64,000 bases of DNA from Vallitalea sp. (GTDB taxonomy: Bacteria > Bacillota > Clostridia > Lachnospirales > Vallitaleaceae): the NCBI RefSeq assembly GCF_025211055.1, contig NZ_JAOARO010000039.1:1-64000 (forward strand). Reading direction: 5' to 3'. The notes beneath the pieces were generated by a model. It saw nothing but the letters and a program-made list of their open reading frames with translations, ran no database searches and was not told the DNA's origin. Shown one piece after another: positions 19,954-28,783 of this stretch (its first letter is position 1; every line of letters starts with the position of its first letter). A program made the position numbers and the translations under genes.

Positions 19954-21429
19954 ATGTTAATTAAGGATTTATTAGAAATGAATAAGAACAAAGAAACTCT
20001 TATGTTACAAACAAAAAAAAGATCTCTATCTTATTTTGAATTTTATCACATAGTACAGCAAAAGAAAAATAAGCTTAGACAATTAGAGAGTTTATCCAAT
20101 AGTGTTATGCTATATTTACCTAATTCAATTGAATATGCAATAGCTTATTTTACGGTTACTTATCTTGACAAAGTTATTGTACCTGTATCAAATTTAGCTA
20201 AAAAAGATGAAATTGTAGGTACAGTTGACTATTGTGAAATATCGTTAATTATAACCAATCATGAGAATTTGGAATATCTTAAGCAGAGTTTATCTAAGTA
20301 TAAATATAAAATAATGTTGTATTGTATTGACGAAGATATACTTATTGATACAGGTAATAAGCAGTATAGAGATTATAAGAAGGATAAGTATCTTGAAGAT
20401 GTTGCAATTATGCTTCATACCTCTGGTACGACCAGTAATCCCAAAAGGGTAATGTTGACTCACAAAAACTTGATTTCCAATATACGTTCTAATATTTTGT
20501 CCTTAAACTTTACGAAAAATGATAAAACTTTGATAGCATTACCTATGTATTTTGGTTACTGCAATACAGCACAGTTTCTCACTCATATTTATGTTGGAGC
20601 TAGTATCTACATTTTAGATAATATTTTTATGCCTCACAAATTTTATCAAACAGTAGATAAAGAGAAAATAACTAATTTTACTGGAGTTCCATCTATGCTT
20701 TTGACCTTATTAAACTATAAAAACATTAAAAAACATGATGTCTCATCATTACGATGTATCTGTTTTGGTGGAGGAAATATGCCAATAGAAAAATTGGAGC
20801 AGTTAATTAGCGTTTTTCATCATACTGGTTTTGTGCAAACATATGGGCAGACCGAGGCTTCACCTCGAGTAACAGCTTTATTACCAGAGGATGCCGTTAG
20901 AAAGCTGGGTTCTGTAGGAAAGGCAATACCCGGTGTGTTATGTAAAATTATTGATGAAAACAAAAATGTAGTAAAAAAGAATATAATTGGCGAAATAATT
21001 GTTAAAGGTGATAATGTTATGAAAGGTTATTATAAACGACCAGAGATAACCAAAGAAACACTTATTAATGGGTGGTTATATACAGGAGACCTTGCCAAAT
21101 ATGATGAGGAGGGATACATTTATTTAACTGGACGGAAAAAAAATGTGATAATTAGTGGAGGGATTAATATATATCCCGAAGAAGTTGAAGAAGTTATATT
21201 AAATCATGAGGCAGTAAAAGAAACTCTTGTATATGGTATTAAGCATAAAATAATGGATGAAGTTCCAGCTGCAAAAGTAGTACTATACGATGAATATAAA
21301 GGTAAGTTATCAGAAGATGATATTATCAATTATTGCATAGAAAAGTTATCTAGATATAAGGTTCCAGTTAAAGTCATATTTATGACAAAGTTAAATAAAA
21401 CTGTTACCAATAAAGTAAAAAGATATTAA
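19954..21429 (+). CDS. Stand-alone AMP-dependent ligase (acyl/aryl-ACP ligase type)
   Basis: ANL-superfamily adenylating enzyme. P-loop LHTSGTTSNPKRVM, then FGGGNMPIEKL, YGQTEASPRV, LYTGDLAKYDEEGYIYLTGRKK and GINIYPEEVEEVI. The final catalytic Lys region is NKVKRY at the extreme C-terminus. It is closer to acyl-CoA/acyl-ACP ligases than to NRPS amino-acid domains and lacks a fused carrier. I start it at ATG 19954 (491 residues), since AGGTGA at 19943-19948 is well placed; an in-frame GTG at 19918 has no such site. The next gene is a discrete ACP, so this enzyme most likely loads an acid onto that carrier. The acid is unknown. Confidence 0.88.
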   Translation: MLIKDLLEMNKNKETLMLQTKKRSLSYFEFYHIVQQKKNKLRQLESLSNSVMLYLPNSIEYAIAYFTVTYLDKVIVPVSNLAKKDEIVGTVDYCEISLIITNHENLEYLKQSLSKYKYKIMLYCIDEDILIDTGNKQYRDYKKDKYLEDVAIMLHTSGTTSNPKRVMLTHKNLISNIRSNILSLNFTKNDKTLIALPMYFGYCNTAQFLTHIYVGASIYILDNIFMPHKFYQTVDKEKITNFTGVPSMLLTLLNYKNIKKHDVSSLRCICFGGGNMPIEKLEQLISVFHHTGFVQTYGQTEASPRVTALLPEDAVRKLGSVGKAIPGVLCKIIDENKNVVKKNIIGEIIVKGDNVMKGYYKRPEITKETLINGWLYTGDLAKYDEEGYIYLTGRKKNVIISGGINIYPEEVEEVILNHEAVKETLVYGIKHKIMDEVPAAKVVLYDEYKGKLSEDDIINYCIEKLSRYKVPVKVIFMTKLNKTVTNKVKRY

Positions 21430-21450
21430 ATCAATAAAAGGAGGAAAGCT

Positions 21451-21711
21451 ATGGATCAAAGTGTAGTTGAAAAACAAATTAAAGAAGAAATTATTAAAGT
21501 AACTAAAAGAAAGATTGAGACTAAGGAGATTAACTCAAATACCGATTTATGGAAAGATCTTGAAATGGATTCAATTCAAATTGTACAGCTTATGTTGGAA
21601 CTTGAAAAAAGATTTAACATCATATTTGAGGACGAGGATTTAGAAGATGATGTAATAATAAATTACGGTAAGTTATCACACATTATAATTAATAAGGTTG
21701 CTATGAATTAA
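21451..21711 (+). CDS. Discrete acyl/peptidyl carrier protein
   Basis: Small acidic four-helix carrier of 86 residues with the phosphopantetheine site LEMDSIQIVQLM. Flanking hydrophobic positions and the DEDLEDD segment match ACPs. A strong AGGAGG ribosome site precedes the ATG. It sits directly behind the stand-alone AMP ligase, the expected loading partner. A BtrH-like acyltransferase a few genes on could take its cargo, as BtrH does with BtrI-bound cargo in butirosin; that link is inference. Confidence 0.9.
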   Translation: MDQSVVEKQIKEEIIKVTKRKIETKEINSNTDLWKDLEMDSIQIVQLMLELEKRFNIIFEDEDLEDDVIINYGKLSHIIINKVAMN

Positions 21712-21735
21712 ATGTACAAGAATGGTGGAAAGGGA

Positions 21736-23484
21736 ATGAATACATATTCTTCAAAAGAACGTATAAAAGCAGTAGTCACCTTTATTAGACCGTTTAAGTT
21801 ACAATTTGTAGCTATACTTTTATGTATTATTATAACCTGTAGCATAGAAATGCTATTTCCATATACTTATTCAATTTTAATTGATAAATTATTTTATGAA
21901 AAAGATATTAACTTTATAGGAATCATCTTAATTATATATTTAATTTTGTATGCTGCTATGTCATCTATAAGTATATTAACGACTTTTTTAAAGGCGTCTA
22001 TGACTTCTAAGTATGTTTTTAAAATACGAGAAAAAATATTTAGAAAAATATTAAGATTAAAGGCAGAGTATCTTGACAATGTTAATTTCGGTGATTTAAT
22101 AACCATTATAAATAAAGATGCTGATTCGTTTTTGGAATTGGTATATAGTAATATATTTTATGTTATTGGAAATGTAATTCGATTTGCTGTATCATTTGGT
22201 TTTATATATTTTATCAATTGGAAAATGGGAATTCTATTAACATTACTTCTACCATTTTCAATTTATTCGGTAAAGTATGTTAATATAAGAGCAAAAAAAA
22301 TATATAATGAGAATCGAAAAAAATATGGACTTTTTATCAGCTGGCTTTATGAAATAATTGCAGGCTTAGGAGAGATAAAAATTTTAGCACGAGATGCGTA
22401 TGTAAAAAGAGAATATATTAAAAAGTGGAAAGAACTAGTATACAATAAGATTGAGGAAAGTAAAGTACGTTTTATAAATGAAAGAATTAGCTTATTCATT
22501 TCACTCGTAGGAGAATTGAGTATATATTCTTTATCTGCGTTTCTCATATTACATGATCAGATAACGGTTGGTGGAGTAATTGCCTGTGTAGAATACTTTG
22601 GAAGAGCAAAGTTTTTCTTTAAAGTACTAAGTGACGCTGGTATAAATAGAGAATATAATATAGTGGCTGTCAATCGTATTCTTAACATTTTGTCTGAAGA
22701 GGATGAATGGGATTGGGAGAAGGATAAGAAAAGTCTGATTATTAATGAGGGCAACATTGAATATAGAAATGTAGTATTTTTTTACGACAATTCAAATAAT
22801 ATTTTTGATAAAATCAATATTCATATCAAAAAGGGAGAGAAAGTTGCACTTGTTGGTAAAAGCGGTGCTGGTAAAACTACCTTTACGGATTTAATGATTG
22901 GACTTTATGAAAATTATCAGGGAGAAATAATTATTGATAGTCAGAATATTAAGGATTGTTCTTTACAATCAATAAGAAAACAGATTGGGATTATAAGACA
23001 GAAACCACTTATATTTAAACAAACATTAAGGGAGAATCTTTTGACAGGAAATAAAGCAATAACAGATGAAAAAATATGGGAAACGTTAAAAATGGTTAAT
23101 GCGGATAATTTTGTTAACCAGCTTCCATCCAAATTAGATACTGTAATAGGAGAGCAGGGTACTAAGCTATCGGGAGGTCAAATACAAAGAATATCTATTG
23201 CCCGTGTTATTCTGAAATGTCCAAAAATAATAATTTTTGATGAAGCAACCTCGTCTCTAGACTTTGATTCTGATAATATGATTAAGGAAGTTATAAATAA
23301 AATAAGTAATGATATAACAACAATATCAATAGCTCATAGGTTATCCACTATAATAGATGCCGATAAAGTTATCGTACTAGATAGTAGAAAGATAGTCGGT
23401 GTTGGAACACATTCGGAACTATTAAACAAGTGTCATGTATATCAAAAATTATTTAAGGAGCAGTATAATTATGAAAGCGTTTAA
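21736..23484 (+). CDS. ABC exporter, half transporter 1
   Basis: Type I (ABCB-like) exporter with an N-terminal six-helix membrane domain (about residues 20-310) and a C-terminal ATPase. Walker A GKSGAGKTT, signature LSGGQIQRISIARV, Walker B KIIIFDEATSSLD, switch His in SIAHRLST. I prefer ATG 21736 (582 residues) with GGTGG 7 bases upstream; an in-frame ATG at 21712 immediately follows the ACP stop but has a poorly spaced ribosome site. The adjoining exporter overlaps its end, so the two probably form a heterodimer exporting the cluster's product. Confidence 0.9.
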   Translation: MNTYSSKERIKAVVTFIRPFKLQFVAILLCIIITCSIEMLFPYTYSILIDKLFYEKDINFIGIILIIYLILYAAMSSISILTTFLKASMTSKYVFKIREKIFRKILRLKAEYLDNVNFGDLITIINKDADSFLELVYSNIFYVIGNVIRFAVSFGFIYFINWKMGILLTLLLPFSIYSVKYVNIRAKKIYNENRKKYGLFISWLYEIIAGLGEIKILARDAYVKREYIKKWKELVYNKIEESKVRFINERISLFISLVGELSIYSLSAFLILHDQITVGGVIACVEYFGRAKFFFKVLSDAGINREYNIVAVNRILNILSEEDEWDWEKDKKSLIINEGNIEYRNVVFFYDNSNNIFDKINIHIKKGEKVALVGKSGAGKTTFTDLMIGLYENYQGEIIIDSQNIKDCSLQSIRKQIGIIRQKPLIFKQTLRENLLTGNKAITDEKIWETLKMVNADNFVNQLPSKLDTVIGEQGTKLSGGQIQRISIARVILKCPKIIIFDEATSSLDFDSDNMIKEVINKISNDITTISIAHRLSTIIDADKVIVLDSRKIVGVGTHSELLNKCHVYQKLFKEQYNYESV

Positions 23485-25246
23485 TATCAATTCCCGAAAA
23501 GTAACCGAAAGAGTACATATATATAATTCAATACGATGCTATTTAACTAAAGATAAGGGATTGGTTATGGGTATTATATTATTAAAAGTATTATATACCA
23601 CTTCAAGTCTTATTCAACCTTATTTTTATAAGGTCTTTATAGATGAGGTTCTGACATATAAAAAAATAACCTATCTTTGGTGGATTATTATAGGGTATCT
23701 TATAATATATTTAATAAATGCAATTATTGAGGGAAAACAATTATCTCTTTATAACCAAATAACTAATCATCTGACTTTTAAACTCAAGAGAGACCTTCTT
23801 AACAAGTATCTTAAATTTTCAATAACTGATAGAGATAAATTCACAATATCTGATATGAAAATTCGAATTGATACGGATACTGATGCTTTTGGAATGTTTA
23901 TTAAGGACTATACCATTGAATATATTTATTCGTGGATTTATTCTATTATATTAATGATTGCTATATTATGTATGAATTGGAAACTAACACTATTTTCACT
24001 ATGTATTATACCAATATCCTTTTACTTAACAAAAAAATTTGGTAAAGCAGCTCAGACATATCAGGAAGAATATAGAAATAAATTTGGTAGTTACGAAGAA
24101 TGGCTCAACAATGTGTTACATAATTGGAAGGAAATTAAATCTTTTAATATTGAAGAAAAACAGGTAAATATATTTACAAAAATGTGGGGGGATATTAGTA
24201 AGTCATATATTAAACGTAATGTAACTACTATTACCTATAACTGTATTATTGTACTTAAGGACTTTTTTTTATCAAAGATGAGCTTATATATATTAGGTGG
24301 ATTATTAATCATTAAAGGGGAGTTATCGGTTGGAGCTTTACTTGTATATTTGAAATTTTTTGAAATGTTTATTGCAAATATAAGCAATATCAATAATACG
24401 GATATGAAGCTAAAATCTAATCTTCCATGTCTTCAAAGAGTTATTGATATCCTTACATTTCCAGAGATTGAGTATCCAGCTAGAAAGCAAATCTCTTTAA
24501 AAGGAAATATTGAATTTTCAGATATATATTTTCGATACGATAAAACAAGGGATTATATTCTAAAAGATATCAATTTTACTGTGAATCCAAATGAATCAAT
24601 AGCAATTATTGGGGAAAGTGGCTGTGGTAAGACTACCCTGATAAAATTATTACTTAATTTATATACAGCGGAAAAAGGGGATATATTAATAGACAGGTAT
24701 TCGATTCATACGTTAAATCCCAAAGACTTATATCGTAATATCGGAGTGGTTATGCAGGAGACCTATTTATTTAATACGACGATTAAAGATAATTTATTGT
24801 TTGCCAATCCAAAAGCAAATGATTTGGAAATTAAGAATGCATGTAAAAAGGCCTTTATCCATGACTTTATTGAAAGCTTACCAGATGGTTATAATACTGT
24901 AATTGGAGAAAACGGTGTTAAGCTATCGGGTGGACAAAGACAGAGGATCGCTATAGCAAAAGTATTATTATATAATCCTAATATATTGATTTTTGATGAA
25001 GCTACATCTTCGCTTGATTATGAATCTGAGAAAATGGTTCATCAAGCTATACAGAATTTATTATCTAATAAAACTGTAATTATTATTGCACATAGGTTAT
25101 CTTCCATATTTATGGCAGAAAAAGTAGCAATTCTTAGCAATGGAATCATTAGTACAGTTGGTACTCATAAGGATTTATATGAAAATAACTCATATTATAG
25201 GAGGTTAATTGATCAACATGACAGAAAAAGTATTATTTATAAATGA
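23471..25246 (+). CDS. ABC exporter, half transporter 2
   Basis: Second ABCB-like half transporter, 591 residues from ATG 23471, with AAGGAG at 23455-23460 serving as the ribosome site inside the previous gene. Six membrane segments occupy about residues 25-310. The ATPase has Walker A GESGCGKTT, signature LSGGQRQRIAIAKV and Walker B NILIFDEATSSLDY, with switch IIIAHRLSS. Both halves have complete catalytic Walker B glutamates, so both nucleotide sites could be active. The 14-base overlap with the preceding gene and the overlap with the next gene suggest translational coupling. Confidence 0.9.
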   Translation: MKAFNINSRKVTERVHIYNSIRCYLTKDKGLVMGIILLKVLYTTSSLIQPYFYKVFIDEVLTYKKITYLWWIIIGYLIIYLINAIIEGKQLSLYNQITNHLTFKLKRDLLNKYLKFSITDRDKFTISDMKIRIDTDTDAFGMFIKDYTIEYIYSWIYSIILMIAILCMNWKLTLFSLCIIPISFYLTKKFGKAAQTYQEEYRNKFGSYEEWLNNVLHNWKEIKSFNIEEKQVNIFTKMWGDISKSYIKRNVTTITYNCIIVLKDFFLSKMSLYILGGLLIIKGELSVGALLVYLKFFEMFIANISNINNTDMKLKSNLPCLQRVIDILTFPEIEYPARKQISLKGNIEFSDIYFRYDKTRDYILKDINFTVNPNESIAIIGESGCGKTTLIKLLLNLYTAEKGDILIDRYSIHTLNPKDLYRNIGVVMQETYLFNTTIKDNLLFANPKANDLEIKNACKKAFIHDFIESLPDGYNTVIGENGVKLSGGQRQRIAIAKVLLYNPNILIFDEATSSLDYESEKMVHQAIQNLLSNKTVIIIAHRLSSIFMAEKVAILSNGIISTVGTHKDLYENNSYYRRLIDQHDRKSIIYK

Positions 25247-26246
25247 TGAAGAAAATAAGGAAATTTTTTTGGATATAAAACCAATTCACGAGGATTTGTA
25301 TGATTGTCTGCAAAATACAGTATTAACTATAGCAAAGTACTGGGACATTGATCCCACTATGATGTTTGCTAATATATGGGGAATTGGAATAAATACTAAG
25401 TATGGAAATAGTAATTTGAGTGATAAAATACAGATTGGTTACCACAAAGATGTTTGGAATGCATTAGAAAAATACAATGGTATTAAGATTACAAGTATAA
25501 AGCCTACATCAAATAAGCTTGAATTTAAACAGGTTAAAAAATTCATCCATGAACAAAATAAAAAGAAGAAAATTGTTGCTATTTGCATTGATATTTCAAC
25601 TTGTCCGTGGATGCCTGATTATAGTGGAATAAGATATCCACATTACATTATTGTAAGAGGTTTCAAGAATAATAATATTATTGGTGTTGACCCATCTGGA
25701 TCAAAAAATGAGATAGAATTATATCCTATGAATGGACTTAAGAATGGATATAGTTACTTGATATTTGAGAAAGTACATTCTGAATCTATGGAGCTGTTAG
25801 AGATTCTTAGTCCTCTATATGAAAGAAATAATAATAAGCGCTGGATTAAAAGTATTATAGAACTATCTCAGGAAATACAAAAAATTGACTATGATAAGGA
25901 AGTTGGCAATGCAATCTTGACAAATAATATACCAATATTATTTAAGCTAAGTAATATCAGTAATAACCGCATTAATATTGCAAAATTTTTTATGTATTTG
26001 AATTCTATATTCAAGTATGAGGAGTTAGCGGAGCTTGCTAATATGTTTAATAAAATAAGGAATAAATGGAATATTGTTAAAACTCTAATGATTAAATATT
26101 TTACCGATAAGGACACATCCTCTATCGTACGAACCAGCAAAGTTTTGGAAAATATTGCTCAATTAGAAAATGATACATTTGACTTATTAGTAAAATTTTT
26201 ATTAAAAATTAACGGAAATATATCAAGTGAATTACAGAAAAATTAA
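25209..26246 (+). CDS. BtrH-like protein (papain/C39-like acyltransferase fold)
   Basis: Protein of 345 residues whose first 190 resemble the BtrH N-terminal domain, a cysteine-protease-like acyltransferase fold found in natural-product clusters. A putative nucleophile Cys (C33 in YDCLQNTVLTIAK) is followed by RYPHYIIVRGF and IIGVDPSG, the His and Asp positions of that fold. The C-terminal 150 residues are helical and not assigned. The start is ambiguous: TTG at 25209 lies 4 bases after GGAGG, ATG at 25218 lies 13 bases after it. It overlaps the exporter gene. Likely role (inference): moving an acyl or aminoacyl group from the discrete ACP onto the product, or cleaving it off. Confidence 0.65.
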   Translation: MINMTEKVLFINDEENKEIFLDIKPIHEDLYDCLQNTVLTIAKYWDIDPTMMFANIWGIGINTKYGNSNLSDKIQIGYHKDVWNALEKYNGIKITSIKPTSNKLEFKQVKKFIHEQNKKKKIVAICIDISTCPWMPDYSGIRYPHYIIVRGFKNNNIIGVDPSGSKNEIELYPMNGLKNGYSYLIFEKVHSESMELLEILSPLYERNNNKRWIKSIIELSQEIQKIDYDKEVGNAILTNNIPILFKLSNISNNRINIAKFFMYLNSIFKYEELAELANMFNKIRNKWNIVKTLMIKYFTDKDTSSIVRTSKVLENIAQLENDTFDLLVKFLLKINGNISSELQKN

Positions 26247-26252
26247 TAATCC

Positions 26253-26312
26253 TTGATAAATATGGGTATTAGATAAAAATTATTAGTGTGAATTGTACAC
26301 TATCTTTATCAA
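26253..26312 (+). promoter_or_regulatory. Nested inverted repeat before the SPASM radical SAM gene
   Basis: TTGATAAA (26253-26260) is mirrored by TTTATCAA (26305-26312), and inside it TAGTGT (26284-26289) is mirrored by ACACTA (26297-26302). The element ends just before the GAAAGGGG ribosome site of the gene at 26328. It could be an operator or an mRNA hairpin; no run of T follows, so it is not a standard terminator. Confidence 0.4.
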
Positions 26313-26327
26313 AGAAAGGGGTAACAG

Positions 26328-27776
26328 ATGAAAAGATGGTTTAAAGTTGGAGGTATATTAGTAGCTAGGAATCATAAAGGAATTAAGTTAGTTATTCCAA
26401 AAACAAAGCAGATTTGTAAGTTAAATGAAGAACAAGCAGATATTTGGCTAAACAGGATGGAAGAGTTAGAAAAACTAGATAAGGAATTATCAATGAGTCT
26501 AAGCAATAATGGTTTTATTGTATCTGAGGTAGAGAACAAGAAAAGTATCGAAACTAAATCTGGGATCATTCCACAGGTTAAGAATGTAAATATCAGATGG
26601 AATATTGAATCAAAAGAATTGTATATTTTACTAAATAGTGACCACTATATAACTAAAAATCCAATTATGATACTTGATAATTACGGAAGCTTATGCTGGC
26701 AGGGTATTATTGAAGGATTATCAATTAATCTCATATGTGAAAAGTTAGAAAATACATTTGGTTCCAGTACACTAATCTTTGCTTATTTAAAAAAATTTAT
26801 AATAGGTGGTTTTATTGAAGATATTGAAAATCTTTGTGATTGGAGCATAGTAAGTGAACATGATGCATGGGAATTCGATGCAACGGAATTATTATCAAAT
26901 GTATCACATCTTGCTACCCCATGGTATTGTTCATGGGAAATATGTTCAGCATGTAATCTAAGATGTAAACACTGCTATTTACCTGAGTATGATCATATGG
27001 GGCTAGAGACAGAAAAAGCATTGGAGGTAGCACATCAGCTTATTATAAGTAAAATTTATAATGTAATTATAATGGGTGGCGAACCGTTAATGAGAGATGA
27101 TATTGAACTAATTGTAAAAAAACTCAGAAATAATGGAGTATACGTAGGAATTATTACTAATGGCCAATTATTATCCAAACAACGAACTAAGAAATTGGCG
27201 GAGGCAGGGCTTGGTATGATTTATGTTAGTTTTGATGGATTTACAAAAGAAATACATGAAAATATCAGAGGGAAAGATACATTTTATAATTGCATGCAGG
27301 CTATTAGGAATGCAAAGGATTGTAAAATACCAAGTGTAGCAGTTAGTTGGTCAGTAAATAGCAGTAATGTAAATGAATATCAAAAGCTGCCAGAATTTTT
27401 AAAAAAATTAGGAGTTACAGAGTGCTATCTTGAGGTATTTAAGGAAACTGGATTGGCTGGTTCAAAAGCACCATTTGATCCTATAACAATCAAGGAAGTT
27501 ACGATGATTAAGCATGCTATATCAGATTGGAAAATTAGGTATCCTGACTTAAATATCGTTTTTAATTCACAGTGTTTATGTGGTAGGAGCCGAATGAAGC
27601 TTGATGCGGCTGGAGATGCATATATTTGCCCATTTTTAACAGAAAGTTTTGGTAATATATTTAATACCCCTCTTTTAGAATTATGGCATAATATAGAAGA
27701 AAGTATACCTGAGAAGGGACCGGCTGGATATTGTAGGACGGTAAGAGAGTTATATTTAATGCATATGTATGGGTAA
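26328..27776 (+). CDS. Radical SAM/SPASM protein with N-terminal PqqD-like domain
   Basis: Protein of 482 residues. Residues about 95-175 (SDHYITKNPIMILDNYG through LKKFIIGGFI) look like a PqqD-type peptide-recognition winged helix. The radical SAM core has C209-x3-C213-x2-C216 (ACNLRCKHCYLP), MGGEPLMRDD and ITNGQLL. The C-terminal SPASM region has CLCGRSRMKLDAAGDAYICPF and a later Cys, giving auxiliary Fe-S ligands. Such enzymes usually modify ribosomal peptides. No RiPP precursor is evident nearby, so here it may act on the NRPS peptide or on a small peptide not detected; both are inference. It is separated from its neighbours by 81 and about 40 bases. Confidence 0.85.
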   Translation: MKRWFKVGGILVARNHKGIKLVIPKTKQICKLNEEQADIWLNRMEELEKLDKELSMSLSNNGFIVSEVENKKSIETKSGIIPQVKNVNIRWNIESKELYILLNSDHYITKNPIMILDNYGSLCWQGIIEGLSINLICEKLENTFGSSTLIFAYLKKFIIGGFIEDIENLCDWSIVSEHDAWEFDATELLSNVSHLATPWYCSWEICSACNLRCKHCYLPEYDHMGLETEKALEVAHQLIISKIYNVIIMGGEPLMRDDIELIVKKLRNNGVYVGIITNGQLLSKQRTKKLAEAGLGMIYVSFDGFTKEIHENIRGKDTFYNCMQAIRNAKDCKIPSVAVSWSVNSSNVNEYQKLPEFLKKLGVTECYLEVFKETGLAGSKAPFDPITIKEVTMIKHAISDWKIRYPDLNIVFNSQCLCGRSRMKLDAAGDAYICPFLTESFGNIFNTPLLELWHNIEESIPEKGPAGYCRTVRELYLMHMYG

Positions 27777-27815
27777 TATGAAGATACGAATAAGGTTATT
27801 ATGGAGGTAAAAACA

Positions 27816-28775
27816 GTGGACAAAAAGTGTGAACGTATGGAAGAATTTATTGATATAGATATTAATATAGCAAATCAACTATATAAATGTTATGATCCAA
27901 AAAATAAGGTTTCAGAGATACATTTATTCAAAGGGGGGAGAAGTACAACAAATTATAAAATTAAAGTGAATGACGAGTTTTTTGTGTTACGTATATACCC
28001 CAACGATGATAAACGCTGCTTAAAGGAAAAGAAGATTGCAGATAAGTTTAAGAATGCGATACCAGTGCCACAGGTATATTACATCAATAATAAGAAAGAA
28101 CTACTGAATAAGGATTTTGCAATTATGGAGTTTGTGGAAGGTATAACCTTAGATCAGTATATAGCGGAGGGAAATGAGGTATCAGATAAAATATTTGAGC
28201 AATTAGGGCATATTCTTGCATATATACATAAAGACAAGTATAAACTAGAAGGTTTTCTTGATGAAAATTTGCAGTTGGTCGATGGACTGCCACCTATACT
28301 AGAGTGGTATCATTATTTTCTATCACAAAAGGCAGGCGAACGTATTGGAGAAGATATGAAGAAACAAATTTATGAAATAATTAATGAGAAATATGAACAG
28401 CTTAAAAAAGTGTTTTTTTCCAGTGTGTTGTGTCATGGAGATTTTAGAACTAATAATATCATGGTAAAGGATAATAAGGTCACAGGGATAATAGACTGGG
28501 AATTTACTTTGGCAGCTCCTTTATATTTTGATATAGGTCAATTATTTCGTTTTGATGAACAGGTTACTAAAAGTAATGAGATAAGCTTTATTAACGCTTA
28601 TAATTTAAGTTCGGATACAGTTCTACATAAGGATTGGAAGAAACTAGGTAAGATTATAGATATGGCGAATTTTCTTTGTTTTCTTAATAACAAGGACGAA
28701 AACAAAGAAAACTTATATGAGGATATGAATAAACTGCTTAGTAAAACAGTTAATATGTTGCAGGAGGACTTGTAG
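27816..28775 (+). CDS. APH-family phosphotransferase
   Basis: Aminoglycoside-phosphotransferase-fold kinase, 319 residues from GTG 27816. GGAGG at 27803-27807 is 8 bases upstream of that GTG and partly overlaps an in-frame ATG at 27801, which therefore cannot use it. Kinase signatures: LFKGGRSTTNYKIKV (P-loop), FAIMEFVEG hinge, catalytic loop CHGDFRTNN (D209) and IIDWEF metal loop. In antibiotic clusters such kinases often make an inactive phosphorylated form for self-protection, or phosphorylate a hydroxyl of the scaffold. The glyceryl and Ser hydroxyls predicted here would be natural targets (inference). Confidence 0.85.
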   Translation: MDKKCERMEEFIDIDINIANQLYKCYDPKNKVSEIHLFKGGRSTTNYKIKVNDEFFVLRIYPNDDKRCLKEKKIADKFKNAIPVPQVYYINNKKELLNKDFAIMEFVEGITLDQYIAEGNEVSDKIFEQLGHILAYIHKDKYKLEGFLDENLQLVDGLPPILEWYHYFLSQKAGERIGEDMKKQIYEIINEKYEQLKKVFFSSVLCHGDFRTNNIMVKDNKVTGIIDWEFTLAAPLYFDIGQLFRFDEQVTKSNEISFINAYNLSSDTVLHKDWKKLGKIIDMANFLCFLNNKDENKENLYEDMNKLLSKTVNMLQEDL

Positions 28776-28783
28776 TTAGAGAT

